A stretch of 64,000 nt of DNA from Nematopogon swammerdamellus (GCA_946902875.1 OX336343.1:6995754-7059753), one strand, 5' to 3'; counted from the first letter of the stretch, positions 1 through 12,560 are shown. Program-made: numbers and translations. The notes: a model not told the origin generated them from the letters alone.

Positions 1-371
1 GAACAAGCAACCTGCGACGTTATTAGTGCCAGTCGCTGAACCGGTCGCCCGATTTATCGTTACTTGCACGAGGATAGAAAATGTATACAGTTTAGTGTCA
101 GCATGATGTTTGCCCGATTCGTCGCAAAGCAAAACGAAAGCTATTAGATAAATCTGCCGATTCGTTTGCCAACAAGTTGTATGATCCTATAGAAAATCCT
201 AGATATACGTCCGACTTGTTGAGCGGTTAGTTGAGATGTAAATCTAGCACAATGTACGTAGCGAGTGTCGATAAATAGCGTCCATTACGCGACAACGCCC
301 TCCGTAATCCGCACAATGGGAGAGACGAGGATCGCCTGGACAAAACCCTAAAACTGTAAACCTGTAACGTT
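1..371. other. Unassigned AT-rich DNA
   Basis: No coding frame, repeat relative elsewhere in the window, or RNA gene is recognisable. It abuts the 360-bp tandem array on its right. Confidence 0.4.
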
Positions 372-1765
372 AAAGGTACGTCCAATGTCTAGTCGTTTCA
401 CGCGGAGTCATATCTTTATAGCATCTCAAATGTGGAAGCGACATTGTGATCATTTGCTGGGTAGAGATAAAACAGTAATTAAAACTGAGTAAAAATATCA
501 GCACGAACGTTGCGTACAAAGTAGGCGGCAATAGTGCTCGTGTAAGTTTATAAAGGAATATTATCTTTGTTTACGACCGAAGGGAAGGACTGACGTGGCA
601 CCTAGTTTACCAAAGTGTTATGAGCTGACATCACGGATGTAGTAGGTGATGTAGCCGCGTTGACAGTTTTTTATAAAAAAAAAAAATCAAAATTGTACAA
701 ATCGATGCAAGCAATTACTTAAAATAAATACTTAAAGGTACGTCCAGTCTCTAGTCGTTTACGCTGAGTCATATCTTTACAGCATCTCAAATGTGGAAGA
801 GGCATTGTGGTCATCTGCTGGGTAGAGATAAAACAGTAAATTAAAACTGAGTAAAAATATCAGCACGAACGTTGCGTACAAAGTAGGCGCCAATAGTGCT
901 CGTGTAAGTTTATAAAGGAATGTTATCTTTGCTTACGACCGAAGGGAAGCACTGACGTGGCACCTAGTTTACCAAAGTGTTATGAGCTGACATCACGGAT
1001 GTAGTAGGTGATGTAGCCGCGTTGACAGTTTTTTATAAAAAAAAAATCAAAATTGTACAAATCGATGCAAGCAATTACTTAAAATAAATACTTAAAGGTA
1101 CGTCCAGTCTCTAGTCGTTTACGCTGCGTCATATCTTTACAGCATCTCAAATGTGGAAGAGGCATTGTGGTTATCTGATGGGTAGAGATAAAACAATTAA
1201 AACTGAGTAAAAGATCAGCACGAAAGTTGCGTACAAAGTAGGCGCAAATAGTGCTCGTGTAGGTTTATAAAGGAATGTTATCTTTGTTTACGACAGAAGG
1301 GAAGCACTGACGTGGCACCTAGTTTACCAAAGTGTTATGAGCTGACATCACGGATGTAGTAGGTGATGTAGCGGTAGATGCGGCCACGTTAACAGTTTTC
1401 TATAAAAAAAAATCAAAATTGTACAAATCAGTGCAAGCAATTACTTAAAATAATTACTTAAAGGTACGTCCAGTGTCTAGTCTTTTCACACGGAGTCATA
1501 TCTTTACAGCATCTCAAATAAAGATAATGGTCTGTGATCTCAAATGTGGAAGAGACATTGTGGTCGTCTGCTGGGTAGAGATAAAACAGTAATTAAAACT
1601 GAGTAAAAGATCAGTACGAACGTTGCGTACAAAGTAGGCGCCAATAGTGCTCGTGTAGGCTTATAAAGGAATGTTATCTTTGTTTACGACCGAAGGGAAG
1701 CACTGACGTGGCACCTTGCACGAAGGTGTTATGAGCTGACATCAAACAATTAGGTACTTAAAATA
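372..1765. repeat. Tandem array, four units of about 360 bp, each carrying a SINE tail
   Basis: The motif AAAGGTACGTCC recurs at about 372, 733, 1093 and 1460, giving periods near 361, 360 and 367; the fourth unit is cut short near 1765. Each unit has a private part (TCTAGTCG, then CATATCTTTA) followed by the tail of SINE family B: GGGAAGCACTGACGTGGCAC, GAGCTGACATCACGGATGTA and an A-rich end. Units differ by scattered substitutions and small indels, and the fourth contains a short internal duplication around 1510-1550. The array probably arose by duplication of a segment that already held a SINE tail. Confidence 0.85.
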
Positions 1766-2188
1766 AAATAACTCATGTATTTCAACACAATTATGCTTAG
1801 GGCCTTTTTTTATGAAAAAAAAACGAAAGAATTAAATTTCACAATAGAGTATTGAACAATTCGATTCAGCACGCACCTTGCTATATTTCGGTTTGGAATT
1901 ATTGTTGTTGCTCTTGCACTGCCAAGTTATTTTTGTCCACAGAGAGAATGATAACATCCCACAGCCGCTGGCGTGTGAGCGCATTTAATATTTGATGGAC
2001 ACTAAAATTATATCGATAATGTAGACCGTACACCACAGAGCTTCCGCGACGCACAACCGCGGACCGAGGCTACGGCGTGCGCCACCGCCGTCCGCCACCG
2101 CGACCTGGGCGCTTCACACGTTTTGCGGTTAATTATTATGTAGTATAAGCCGACCACTATGTATATTTTGTTTTAACCCCCGACGCAA
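1766..2188. other. Spacer with a small GC-rich pocket
   Basis: AT-rich sequence with a GC-rich pocket at about 2035-2125. Short open frames exist in the pocket on both strands, but none has convincing splice sites or a recognisable domain. Confidence 0.3.
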
Positions 2189-2570
2189 AGCGGCGGGTGG
2201 CCGAGTGGTCTGGGCATCGGCTTCTCATGCGAGAGGTCCTAGATTCGAATCCGGTCAGCGTGTACCAATGAGTTTTTTCTGACGAAAAATTTACGGGATT
2301 ACCTACACCTGCTGCTTCACCGTTCGGAACCGGTATAAACTGTAGGCCCCTTTCCTTACCACTTACTAGAAGGTAGGCTCAAATTGTAGACGACTGGGTT
2401 GGTACCATCGTACTGAATGTAAGATGGCCGCATAGCAGCCTCGGTTGTGTTCTTCTCTAGTCCAGTATATTCAACAATCCAGGTAAGTCTCCGCCGGTAT
2501 GGCACCTACCTTCTCGGAGGTGATATTGGCCGCTCCGACTCAGCCACCCATACCGGATTACATAAAAATA
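2189..2570 (+). mobile_element. SINE family A, nearly full-length
   Basis: A tRNA-derived head starts at about 2189 with an A box in GGTGGCCGAGTGGT and a B box in GATTCGAATCC, and resembles a class II (Ser/Leu) tRNA. The body includes TTACTAGAAGGTAGGCTC and GGGTTGGTACCA. The 3' domain has CTTCTCGGAGGTGATATTGG and GACTCAGCCACCCATACCGG, and ends at CATAAAAA. The flanks read as two halves of another common lepidopteran repeat (CCCCCGACGCAAA on the left, CGGTGTTATAATAAGTTTGA on the right), so this copy is inserted in an older repeat. Confidence 0.85.
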
Positions 2571-3499
2571 GGAGCGGTGTTATAATAAGTTTGAGATCTC
2601 CGTCTGTCTGTGTGTCACTGGCATTATTCCCAAACGGATAGGTCGATTTGGATGCGGTCTTTTTTATTATAAAGCTGGTTTAACCGGGATAGTTCTTAGT
2701 CAGGTCAGCCTCAGTCAGTCAAACAATGTACTTGAATTTAATTCTTGTTATACTGTACCTCAATGAAAATAAAACCATAATTACTCGTAGTTTCAATAGT
2801 CATTCATTATGAAGAGTCACTTGTTTTACTGATACACACCTATAACCTCTTCAACCGTCATTCATTCTCGCACAAGCACAAGAGTCTATAAGACATATTC
2901 CTGGCTGAATTCGATCCTGAGACACACAGAGGCTGTTCCCCGTTCCGAGTGAAGCGGCAACTTCAGCGCTTTGATTCGCGCGCACTTCAGCTCCGTTTGA
3001 GCGCGGGAGGAAAAAAGCAAGTACAAAATACTCGACTCCGCACCACACGAGGTGACAACGCCCGCAACTCTTGCAATGCGTCCGTCTAGATTTAAGACGG
3101 AGGCGTTAATATTAATATTACCATCAATTTTAGTTTTACACCGGTCTTACTTAGGAATTATAAGAAGACAAACTATAAAGATAATAGACGTTGAATTGTG
3201 CGAATTTGAAGATCTAGTGTCTAGTGATAGAAATTATGTAATTACCAAGTATTTATATTTATCAATAGTTTCTTACAGTGTTTGCGAACGTTTGCGTTAA
3301 ATTGTTGCCATATAGCTGAAAACATAATTTTTAAATTTAGTTTTCATCGTGCATGAGAATACTGCGTAGATACTCTTGTTATATTGCAATTTTCACTTTT
3401 CAATATTTATAATAGACCTCTCGTACTCCAAGCACTGTTCTTATTCATACATATTTTGGCTACAATATTATCGTGAAGGCAAACAAACTTGACCTAAAC
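2571..3499. other. Older interspersed repeat, then unassigned AT-rich DNA
   Basis: 2571-2700 continues the repeat interrupted by the SINE (CTCCGTCTGTCTGTGTGTC). The rest contains only short open frames without recognisable domains. Confidence 0.35.
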
Positions 3500-4700
3500 G
3501 GTAGCGGCGGAAATATGGCGTAGCACTGCTACGACGCCCGTCGTAAAGAAGTGTATGGAGAGCTGCTACCGCGCGCAGCGAGAAGCGGCGTAGAACTGCT
3601 ACGAAGACGTAAGGTTAATATGGCGGCGTAGCGCTGCTACGGGGACGTGGAGTCTCGATGGCGTAGCATTGCTACGACGACGCCCGTCGTAAAGAAGCGC
3701 ATGGACCGCTGTTACAGCGCGCGGTGAGAAGCGGTGTAGAACTGTTACGAAGACGTAAGGCTAATATGGCGGCGAAGCGCTGCTACGGGGACGTGGAGAC
3801 TCTATGACGTAGCACTGCTACGACGACGCCCGTCGTAAAGAAGCGTATGGACCGCTGTTACAGCGCGCGGTGAGAAGCGGCGTAGAACTGCTACGAAGAG
3901 GTAAGGTTAAAATGGCGGCGTAGCGCTGCTACGGGGACGTGAAGTCTCTATGGCGTAGCACTGCTACGACGACGCCCGTCGTAAAGAAGCGCATGGGCCG
4001 CTGTTACAGCGCGCGGTGAGAAGCGGCGTAGACCTGCTTCGAAGACGTAACGCTAATATGGCCGCGTAGCGCTGCTACGGGGACGTGGAGTCTCTATGAC
4101 GTAGCACTGCTACGACGACGCCCGTCGTAAAGAAGCGCATGGTCCGCCGCTACAGCGCGCGGCGAGAAGCGGCGTAGAACTGCTACGAAGACGTAAGGCT
4201 AATACGGCGGCGTAGCGCTGCTACGGGGACGTAGAGTTTCTAAGGCGTAGACCTGCTACGACGACGCCCGTCGTAAAGAAGCGCATGGACCGCTGCTACA
4301 GCGCGCGGCGAGACACGGCGTAGGTCTGCTACGAAGACGTAAGGGCAATACGGTGCTGTAGCGTTGCTACGGGGACATAGAGTCTCTATGGCGTAACACT
4401 GCTACGACGCCCGTCGTAAAGAAGCGCATGAACCGCTGCTGCAGCGCGCGGCGAGAAGCGGCGTAGAACTGCTACGAAGACGTTAGACTAATAAATGGCG
4501 GCGTAGCGCTGCTACGGGGACGTGGAGTCTCTATGACGTAGCACTGCTACGACGCCCGTCGTCGTAAAGAAGCGCATGGACCGCTGCTACAGCGCGCGGC
4601 GAGACGCGGCGTAGATCTGCTACTAAGACGTAAAGTTTATACCGCTGCTACGATGCCACAAAGTACTACGCCGCGTAGCGATGCTACAGCAGCGGCGCGT
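3500..4700. repeat. GC-rich minisatellite, 146-bp period, eight units
   Basis: CGCCCGTCGTAAAGAAG recurs at 3535, 3681, 3827, 3973, 4119, 4265, 4408 and 4554. Six of the seven spacings are exactly 146 bp and one is 143. Every unit has three related sub-blocks built on CGTAGC(N)3-4GCTACG, which can form short hairpins. The strict period with point divergence between units is typical of a satellite kept regular by unequal exchange. It carries no sustained open frame. Confidence 0.9.
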
Positions 4701-6040
4701 CGTGGCATCTTTTATATTACCTTAACTAAATAATGGCGTTTCAATGTTAAAAACAAATAATACGATCTCAATTCGAGTTTACGACACATGCAGACAGACC
4801 AGCACGCTCGTCATACGACACGGTTGCACCGGGGCGCGGCGCGGCGGGGCGCCGCGCGCTCGGCAACACACAGACGGCGAGGAAATGGCTCGACCGAGGC
4901 ACGTACTAACCGCGGCGCACTGTAATACGATTACATGCTAAATACACGAAATCAACATGGAGGAGGGTTGTGGCTTTACAACCTACACCAAGTATAGAAC
5001 TATTTAATTGTATCTTCAGGTAAAATATTATAGTTTTGTTTGACTAAATTTTATTTTATTTGTGCAAAGAAATCTACATGTAAATTTATTTTTGTGTAGT
5101 CCAGTTTGTGTGGCGGCTGATTCAGATGGGCCACAGTTCACACTCCGACCGGCCTATATAATCTACGAGAAGGTCCCATACCGGAGAATTTTCATTGGGT
5201 TGTATGATGGATGACTGATGTTACATGTTGACGTAAAGAATTGTGTTGCTATGATTCTTCTTTTTCTTTACTTAACATGTTTATAGACTACTCTTGAGCT
5301 TAGCAATGAACTAACTTCTGCTACGTATACTGTTGCCTAGAACGATAAAAAATGTATGGACTCCGAACCCTATCCTCGCCAGCGTAACACGATATAAGCA
5401 AAAGCATGCTTGTTTTGTATGGACGGTCGCGCGGCCCGTCAGTCTGTCATCGGCCGCGTTCGCAGAAACCTGTTTAAAGTGCCCGCATGCTCTGTGTTTA
5501 CGTGTAAAAACACTATAGCTAAGTTTAGTGTGCACAATAGTGGAATATCTTATCATCGGTAAGTACACTCCGCTCCCCGCAACTCGGCGACGCTAGTTCT
5601 CATACAAGCATTTGACAGTCCGGCGTCCATACCTTTTTTATTGTTCTAGCTAGACTGTTTGATTGACTGCATTGTGTGTGTAAATTGCCATGAGGTTATG
5701 GAAATAATACTAAAACTATATAAAGAAAACAGGCCAAGTGCGAGTCGGACTCGCGCACCGAGTTTTCCGTATCATCATGTAATTGGCTGGTTTTTATTAT
5801 TTATTTTTTTACTTTAGAGTTTGCACTTTCATCACACCAAGTTTGACGCTTGTACGTATCCGTTTTTGCGATAGAGCAAAAATAAGAAAACGTTGAAAAA
5901 AAACACGTTTCTTGTATGGGATACACAATTTTTTACTTTTTTTATATTATGTATTAGGATATAGCTATAATAACACATACTCTGTGTAAATTTGAACCGG
6001 CAGACGGCGCGTAGGCCTAGTACCTAATAGGCTTCCGTAC
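4701..6040. other. Non-coding stretch with old repeat fragments
   Basis: About 5140-5200 is a degenerate minus-strand tail of SINE family A. About 5730-5960 is the common lepidopteran repeat containing AAGTGCGAGTCGGACTCGCG; relatives lie near 10.0, 21.5 and 39.5 kb. No gene is recognised. Confidence 0.4.
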
Positions 6041-6395
6041 CCGCGCGGTGCACCGAGCAATGGAGCAAGCCATGCTGAGAATATCGCTACGTGATATGGT
6101 GCGTAACGAGGCAATCCGCCGACGCTCCAAAGTAGTCGATATTGGACACTCGGTGGCTAAGCTATAGTGGCAGTGCGCTGGGCACGTTAGCCGAAGGGAC
6201 GATGACCGTTGGAGCAACCGTGTCCTACACTGGCGGCCGTGGACAAAATGAAGTGTGGGACGGCCACCCGCCAGGTGGGACGACGACATCAAGTACTTCG
6301 GAGGAAAGCAGTGGTTCCGTACCGCTGAAGGCCGGGAGGACTGGAGGAAAATTGGAGAGGCGTATGTCCAGCAGTGGCCGCTTACACGCTGACAC
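6041..6395 (+). pseudogene. Remnant of an RTE-like LINE, C-terminal end of reverse transcriptase ORF
   Basis: Conceptual plus-strand translation crosses frames and reads, in pieces, AIRRRSKVVDIGHSVAKL, then a stop, WQCAGHVSRRDDDRW, then SVGRPPARWDDDIKYF and WRKIGEAYVQQW. This order matches the conserved C-terminal region downstream of the RT domain in many insect non-LTR elements (LKWQWAGH...GRPPARWSDDL...). Stops and frame changes make it a dead fragment. Clade assignment to RTE is from memory of the motif order. Confidence 0.65.
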
Positions 6396-7504
6396 GACGA
6401 GAACTGCTGAACTCACGTCTGTTTGTCCTACGACAAATGACATACTAATGACAGGCCTCACGCACTCTATGTACTTGCGCGCGCTAACTACCTACCGCCC
6501 GTGAACCGCTGGCGGTCTAATTTAGTAAAAATTCGTCGGCCGCGCGAAACATACCTACACGCTCGCCCACGCAACTGCGCGCAGCTGCAAAGCAATAATG
6601 CACTTTACACTCGATCGTTTAGGTACATTTTCACACGCAGCGATTGGCGACGTAAAACAGTAGGCTATTAAAGTCGAAGGTATGGAACTTTTTCTATGGA
6701 GTGATTTATCTGTTACGAAGTAACTACTAAGTAATCTGTACTAATGATAAACAATTAGCGAACGAGTCGTGCATAGTGTGTAAATGCATGGCTCCATGCT
6801 GAGTGCACAACTACTAAGAGAAATAGAGCAAGCAAGAGAGAAATGCTGCGGCGGAAGGGACCGCGGGAGGCGGGACGGGGGGTGGGGGTGGCGGGAAGGC
6901 TGCAACGCTCTCCTCTGGCTTCGTTAATTAGTAGCTAGCGACGCTTTGTACCCTCAAATGATATGCAAAAGCGTTACTTCAGCCACTCCTTTTATTTACA
7001 GACGGACAAAAAATAGATGCTTATTTCGCTCTCTGCTCAACAACAACAGCCGAAACAAGCGGCTTTTGAACTATTACTGACGTCGAATATAAGTAATATT
7101 CGACCAGTAGATAGAAAGATAGATAGAAAATTCTTTATTGCTCCAGTAAACATTAAACAGTAACAAATACATTAGAAAATTTACATCAAAGGCGGACTTA
7201 TCCCTTACAGAGATTTCTTACAGTCAACCTTTGGATGTTTGAGATTCGAATATAGTGGAATGTAAGTAGGTAGTAGCAAAAGAGTTGAGCGTGAGAATTG
7301 AAGATAAAATAATAATAAGAATACTTATTAACAATAAATATAAGTACATGCTAGTAAAATATAAGCCATACATTGTATACATCGTATACATTGTTTTGAA
7401 TAGAAAATAATTTTCGAATTAGTACATAGAATTTTGACATTTTATAGGTTAACTGCAAGAAATCTATGCCAGTTATAAGTCCGCCTTCGTGTGATATATT
7501 TCAA
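6396..7504. other. GC-rich pocket and a probable LINE 3' end
   Basis: 6840-6900 is G-rich. About 7125-7500 starts with GATAG repeats and TTCTTTATTG and contains GGCGGACTTATCCCTTACAG, resembling the reverse complement of common lepidopteran LINE 3' ends, so it is probably a minus-strand LINE tail. No coding frame is retained. Confidence 0.4.
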
Positions 7505-7695
7505 TCAGCATTTTTTTTATGGAATCTGACACATTTGACATTTGACATTTGACATCCGTGATGTCAGCCCATAACACCTTGGCGAACTAGGTGTCATGTC
7601 GGTGCATCCCTTTTGGTCGTACGGGTTACACTGAACTGGACAGAAAACAACTACTGTTTACTTGGCCGCTTCGACCGACCTTTCATTCGGTGGTA
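7505..7695 (-). mobile_element. SINE family B, 5'-truncated
   Basis: Read on the minus strand it contains the core (CCGGGTTGGTACCACC) and the tail (CTGACATCACGGATGT), ending in an A-rich stretch. A TTTGACA motif is tandemly repeated at 7530-7553. The tRNA/5S head is missing. Confidence 0.75.
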
Positions 7696-7769
7696 CCAAC
7701 CCGGTATTTGTTGCTTTTCTTGTGCAATAAAAATTAACCTATTCTATGTATTTACAGATAATTTACTAC

Positions 7770-8215
7770 ATATTTGAAACACTTTAATTTCAATGTAGAT
7801 ATTGTGTACACCCTCGTTAAAATTTAACCATATCTTTGGTAACTCCAAATCCAAATGTTTATTTGTGTAAAAATAATGTACATACATAACGCACGCTATA
7901 TCTCCGACAATCGAGGTAAGCAGAGTAGTCGGAGTTGTGCTGCAGGTAATCGTTAAAATTACAGCACAATACCGACCACCATGTTTAGCAAAGTATTCGA
8001 ACAATATAACTATCATGCAGCAAGTATGGCACGAAGACCCACCCGCTGCATGACTCGGTGGAAGGACCGTTCCAAGGTCAGAGGTTGCTAGCATGTCGCC
8101 CTTTAGAATACATGATACGTCATTGCTTTAGAACGGAATCCTGTCCTTATCCCTTAGTCGCCTTTTACGACATGCAGTGGGCCTATTCTTCTTAAGTACC
8201 GGCCCCACACGGTAA
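7770..8215. repeat. Interspersed repeat, first copy
   Basis: It shares extended similarity with 31,130-31,440: CACAATACCGACCACC / CACAACACCGATCACC, GACCCACC, and CTTATCCCTTAGTCGCCTTT followed by GACATGCA. A shorter relative lies at 38,062-38,150. The class is unknown; no transposase or RT frame is visible. Confidence 0.65.
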
Positions 8216-8251
8216 CTGGCTTACATGGAGAAAACCGTATAGTTATCAGTT

Positions 8252-8370
8252 TCATCCAGGGAAGTCTCCGGTATGGCACCTATCTTCTCGGAGGTGATAT
8301 TGGCTAGTCAGATCATGTGCTTTGGCCCCTCTGACTCAGCCACCCATACCGGATTACATAAAAAAAAATT
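8252..8370 (+). mobile_element. SINE family A, 3' fragment
   Basis: Only the 3' domain is present (CAGGGAAGTCTCCGGTATGG, CACCCATACCGGATTACATA), followed by an A tract. Confidence 0.8.
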
Positions 8371-8466
8371 CTTTTCAGTTCATAAATTGCAAAGACAGTA
8401 TTCACGATAAAAACCCTTGAAGTATGAGCATGCCACCTCCCAGAATGCCTTCTTTTATGTTCGTAA

Positions 8467-8735
8467 TCAGCTCGGATCACGGGTTACGGTCAACCATTTA
8501 GAACAGTAACCGGTGATTTCATCCGGCGCGGCGCGCAGTGATCGAACCGCAGCGGGGCGGTGGGCGGGGGGCGGAGGGCGGGAACGCTCCAGGACCCCGC
8601 TCGTAAACAGGACATCGTAAAGGCGCGCTGACCGCATCTGTTTTACGATTGCATTTATTGAAGGAACAGATGTTATCATATTGGACATCAAGCACCGCCG
8701 CCGCCGCGCCGCCTCCGCCGCGGTGCGGGAGCTCG
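8467..8735 (-). other. GC-rich open frame behind a good splice acceptor
   Basis: On the minus strand a strong acceptor-like sequence (GTTATTTTTTAG) is followed from 8735 by a frame open to a stop at 8467. Its predicted peptide is rich in Arg, Ala and Pro (SSRTAAEAARRRR, later RSRPPPPAHRPAAVRSL). The frame would fit a phase-1 donor such as those of the Dscam-like gene. No known domain is visible, and the middle looks non-coding by composition. It may be a distant terminal exon or chance. Confidence 0.15.
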
Positions 8736-9004
8736 CTAAAAAATAACGGGAACGTTTCAGATTTATGTGGAATCGATATGATTCGTGCGAGGCTTGCACA
8801 AACGTATTTGAGGTTTTGTCGCCGAATTTGAATGCGCTGCGATGCGGATGAACTATGGGAATAGTTTCGTTTTATTTATTTTGTATTTAGATTTTTATAT
8901 ATATTTTGTACACAATACTTAAAAAATACACATATTACTCATCTTATATTTCGACTTTTTATAATTCGTCTTCAGAAACAAAATTTAATATATTTACAAG
9001 TTTG

Positions 9005-9145
9005 ATGTGTCAAATGATGATGGCGTTGTCGTGGGTTTGAAATATATCATTCGTCATCATCATTTGACACATCTAACATGTCATACTTAGATTATTAATT
9101 GGTCTCCGCGCGGTCGGAGCGCGCGGAGACCTATCAATAATCAAG
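9005..9145. repeat. Two adjacent hairpins
   Basis: GATGTGTCAAATGATGATG near 9005 is the inverse of CATCATCATTTGACACATC near 9055. Immediately right, TTGGTCTCCGCGCG and CGCGCGGAGACC form a second stem with outer arms ATTATTA/CAATAAT. They resemble short foldback MITEs. Confidence 0.65.
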
Positions 9146-9177
9146 ATGTCATATATAATAAAATATCGCTACCGGCA

Positions 9178-9870
9178 AATCAAATCAAAACCTATAGAGT
9201 ACTTCCCGTTAACCTAGAATCATGAAATCTGGTAAGAAGCAAGATCTCACAGCACAAGTAAAGGGAAAAATCCGAAAATTGTAAATTTGTAGTTATATGA
9301 CATTAAAAAAATGTTTTGTTTGTTTTGTATGTCAAGGACCCTTTTTCTCAGGAACAGATCAAGATATCAAATTGAAATTAATATGAAATACTTTAGTATT
9401 TCTACGATGTCTTTAAGGTGTAGAAAATGCAAGATTTTAAATCAACGCGATCAAAAGATACAGCCATCTATGTCAGATTTCATACTCGCAAACTCGCTCA
9501 AATCAAATCAAAACCTATAGAGTATTTCCCGTCAACCTAGAATCATAAACTTTGGTAAGAAGCAAGGTCTTACAGCACAAGTAAAGAAAAACATTCGAAA
9601 ATTGTAAATTTGTAGTTATTTGACATAAGAAAAAAATTTGTTTCTTTTGTTTGTCAAAACCCCTTTTCTCAGAATCGGATCAAGGTAACAAATTGAAATT
9701 AATACGAAATACTAAAGTCTGCAATCTCTTTAAAGTGTAGAAAATAGCTCAGATGATATTCGCAAACTCACTCAAATTAAATCAAAACCTATAGGGTCCT
9801 TCCCGTTGACCTAGCTAGAGCAATTAAATTTAGCAAAAAGCAAGGTCTCACAGCACAAGTAAAGGAAAAG
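9178..9870. repeat. Three diverged direct repeats of about 280-320 bp
   Basis: AAATCAAATCAAAACCTATAG begins near 9178 and 9500, with AAATTAAATCAAAACCTATAG near 9775. Each is followed by TTCCCGTTAACCTAG-like and GCAAG(A/G)TCT(C/T)ACAGCACAAG sequence. The periods are 322 and 275, the second shortened by a deletion. The third copy is incomplete. Confidence 0.8.
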
Positions 9871-12560
9871 AAAAAAGAAAATTGTTTTTTAGTTATGTCA
9901 TATAATAAATATATTTTTGTACGAGTGTCTGACAGTCAAACCACTGGTGTAGTTTTTATTCAGGCGTTTCGTGATTTTCCAAAACACAATTATTTTTGTA
10001 CATACATAATACAAATATATTGTGTGGCCGTACGGAACCCTCGGTGTGCGAGTTTAACTCGCACTTGGCGATTTATTTTATTTAAAATGATACAAAGTTC
10101 TCGTTCTCCCTCAGAGATCCACATAAAATTATGTGATTTTTGTCCGATGTTGGTTAACAAAACACTAACATGCTTAATATTCACTCCCAAAATTATTATT
10201 ATTGTGTAAATGGACAATTTACATAAACGGGTCACTTTACATAATATTCTCATCATTTTCTATAATTTCTAAAAACATTATCTAAAATTCCTTATATTTG
10301 ATAAACACATTTTTCAAATTTCAAAGGAGAGTCTTATTAAAATTATTTTATTAAATACTAGCTTTTGTCCGCAGCTTTGCTCGCGTCAAATTCGTATTTA
10401 AAAGGAAGAAAGTAACTAAGCCAGCTACCGTACCTTTATTTCGGCACGCGGATAATGTCTGTTTGTATGGGAGCCACATCTTAGCGTAACCGGAACAGAA
10501 TTTTTTTAAATTTTTTTTTTATTTATCCTGTGTCTCGTATAGGTAAATGTGCTTGTACTATGTTTCATCAAATTCGGATGATCAGTTTAAGAGTTATGGA
10601 GGAACTAACATACATACATACAGAAAAGATTTCTAATAAAAATCGTCAATTTAGTTTTATTATCGAGTCTGCAAACTCAGTATCTCATAAAACAAAGTAA
10701 CTTACTCCATGTATACCCCTTACAGATTTATTATTAGTATTGAACGATATTGATTCAGCACTTAGCTCCTCCAAACTAACAGTGAAAAACAACAATCGGG
10801 AGAAACCGATTTTTGGTACTGCTGAGTCTTCCCGCCCGAATTTCCATAGCCCTCTACTGGCCAGTGCCATTAGTAACTTAGTATCTCACTTCCTCCTGCA
10901 AGCTCTGGGGAGCGTTGCCCCTACAGACAGTCTGGGTCACACGGCCACAGTAGCGAACTTAATCATTAAGAAAAACATCGGGAGTTCGCGCCGCGTGACT
11001 ACAGCGCAATGAGGGTAATAAACACCCCCTTTTATATTCTCTGCCCACCCAACTTTCGTCCCCCTCGCGCGCCCGGGACGCCGCCGCCGCCGCGCCGCCC
11101 GCCTGTGACGATGTCGTGGCTTGTTAAAGTGGCGAGTGCTTGTCGCATATTACATCGCTAGCGACGCCTTTGATTTCCGACTTTGAGGGAGAAAGGAATA
11201 ATTGGAAGAATAAATACTCTACAGTTCTGAAAAAGTTTGAAAGGTGGAAAATTTTAATTTTTCACTTGCATATTCAAATGGAACACACACACACACACCA
11301 CCACACATTCACACACAATACACACAAACAAACACATTTTCACGCAAACTCAAGAATAAAGTTGTATTTTTTACAAAACTGAAATGTACATATTATGTAT
11401 CTATATTAATTAATTACAATCACGCTTTAGCTTTATAAGGATAGTACAGCCTGAGGGCTATTTTAAGGGGCTGTACATATAAAAATGATTATGACTTAGT
11501 GACGAGCGATATATATGTGTGCGTCATCAAGATCTATCATTATGCCAAATTTCAATTTTCTATGTTACTTAGTTTTCGAGAAAAACCTCTGTGACAGACG
11601 GACGGACACCGGAGTGATCTTATAATTGTTCCGTTTTTCCTTTTAAGGTACGGAACCATAATAAAACACTTAAAAACAATTAAATAGATCTAGTAAGTTA
11701 CTAAGATATTATTGTGTGATTTTATGTAATGTTTTGTGATAATACGAATAAAGTATTTTCCCATTTTTATCTTTTATATACTCTATACTTACATACGTAA
11801 ATGGTTGAAAATCAACACCAAGTTACGGGCGTGGTGTTTTTTAAAGCCCCGCTTAAGTTTGGATCAAAAAATAAATCCGTAAACTGTGGTATTTTTTTTT
11901 CAGGTTGTTCCAACCTCTTTATAGACATCTTCCCAGTGGGAGCCTCGTAGGTATAAAGTTTAAGTTAGTAATAACGAGACATTTTCTAGGAAAACTTGTT
12001 GAGTGCCCCAAAATACAACCTAATACGGCTGCTCTCCATTTTTGTTTATGTATTATATTTTCTAAGAAACTCGACATCAGTTACCACTTAATGGTATATT
12101 TTCAAAGACGCCTTTTCACGTTTTATAGGAATAGATTTTCTCCTAAAAAATGTTGCCTCGACTAGTAAACAATAATACCCTTTATTGAACAAACATTTCA
12201 TGCAAATGTTTTGGCACAACAGGCGAGCATTATACCATAAACAAGCCATTCTATTCTAGCCAACTTTGGAATATGGGAGAGGTGCATGCAGGCGAACATA
12301 AATATAATATAATATAATATACATTATTTAGGAATAAGAACAGTAGCAAGCAACATTATGTCGAAACGTTTAAAATGTTACATTCAAAATAGTTCTAGTC
12401 CTCTTACGCCAACCTGGAAAATACATAACTAGAAGAGACTAGACAATATGGCGTACACACACGTTTCGAAGAGCTGAAAGAAAAGTTCACAAAGAGGACA
12501 TTTCAAATACATTATTATTGTCTCTGCCACTGTACATACATCCGTAGGGATGTCGGCTCC
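9871..12560. other. Non-coding DNA with repeat fragments
   Basis: About 10,020-10,070 holds GTGCGAGTTTAACTCGCAC, part of the common repeat also seen near 5.75 and 39.6 kb. About 10,361-10,650 is a minus-strand relative of 33,590-33,885, ending at ACTAGCTTTTGTCCGCAGC. A GC-rich pocket lies at 11,050-11,110 and a CA/AC microsatellite at 11,282-11,340. About 11,440-11,660 is another old interspersed repeat (ACAGACGGACGGACACCGGA). 12,300-12,322 is an ATAAT microsatellite. No gene is recognised. Confidence 0.4.

Noticed and set aside
3500..4700. A CRISPR-like array
   Set aside because: Units are 146 bp with no unique spacers and the genome is animal; it is a satellite.
6142..6504. A 120-codon plus-strand protein
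   Set aside because: It is out of frame with the LINE remnant, whose recognisable motifs lie in other frames of the same strand.
11040..11110. A Dscam terminal exon in a GC-rich pocket
   Set aside because: All three minus frames are low complexity (Gly, Ala or Arg strings) and the phase-1 frame stops after about 20 codons; no motif supports it.
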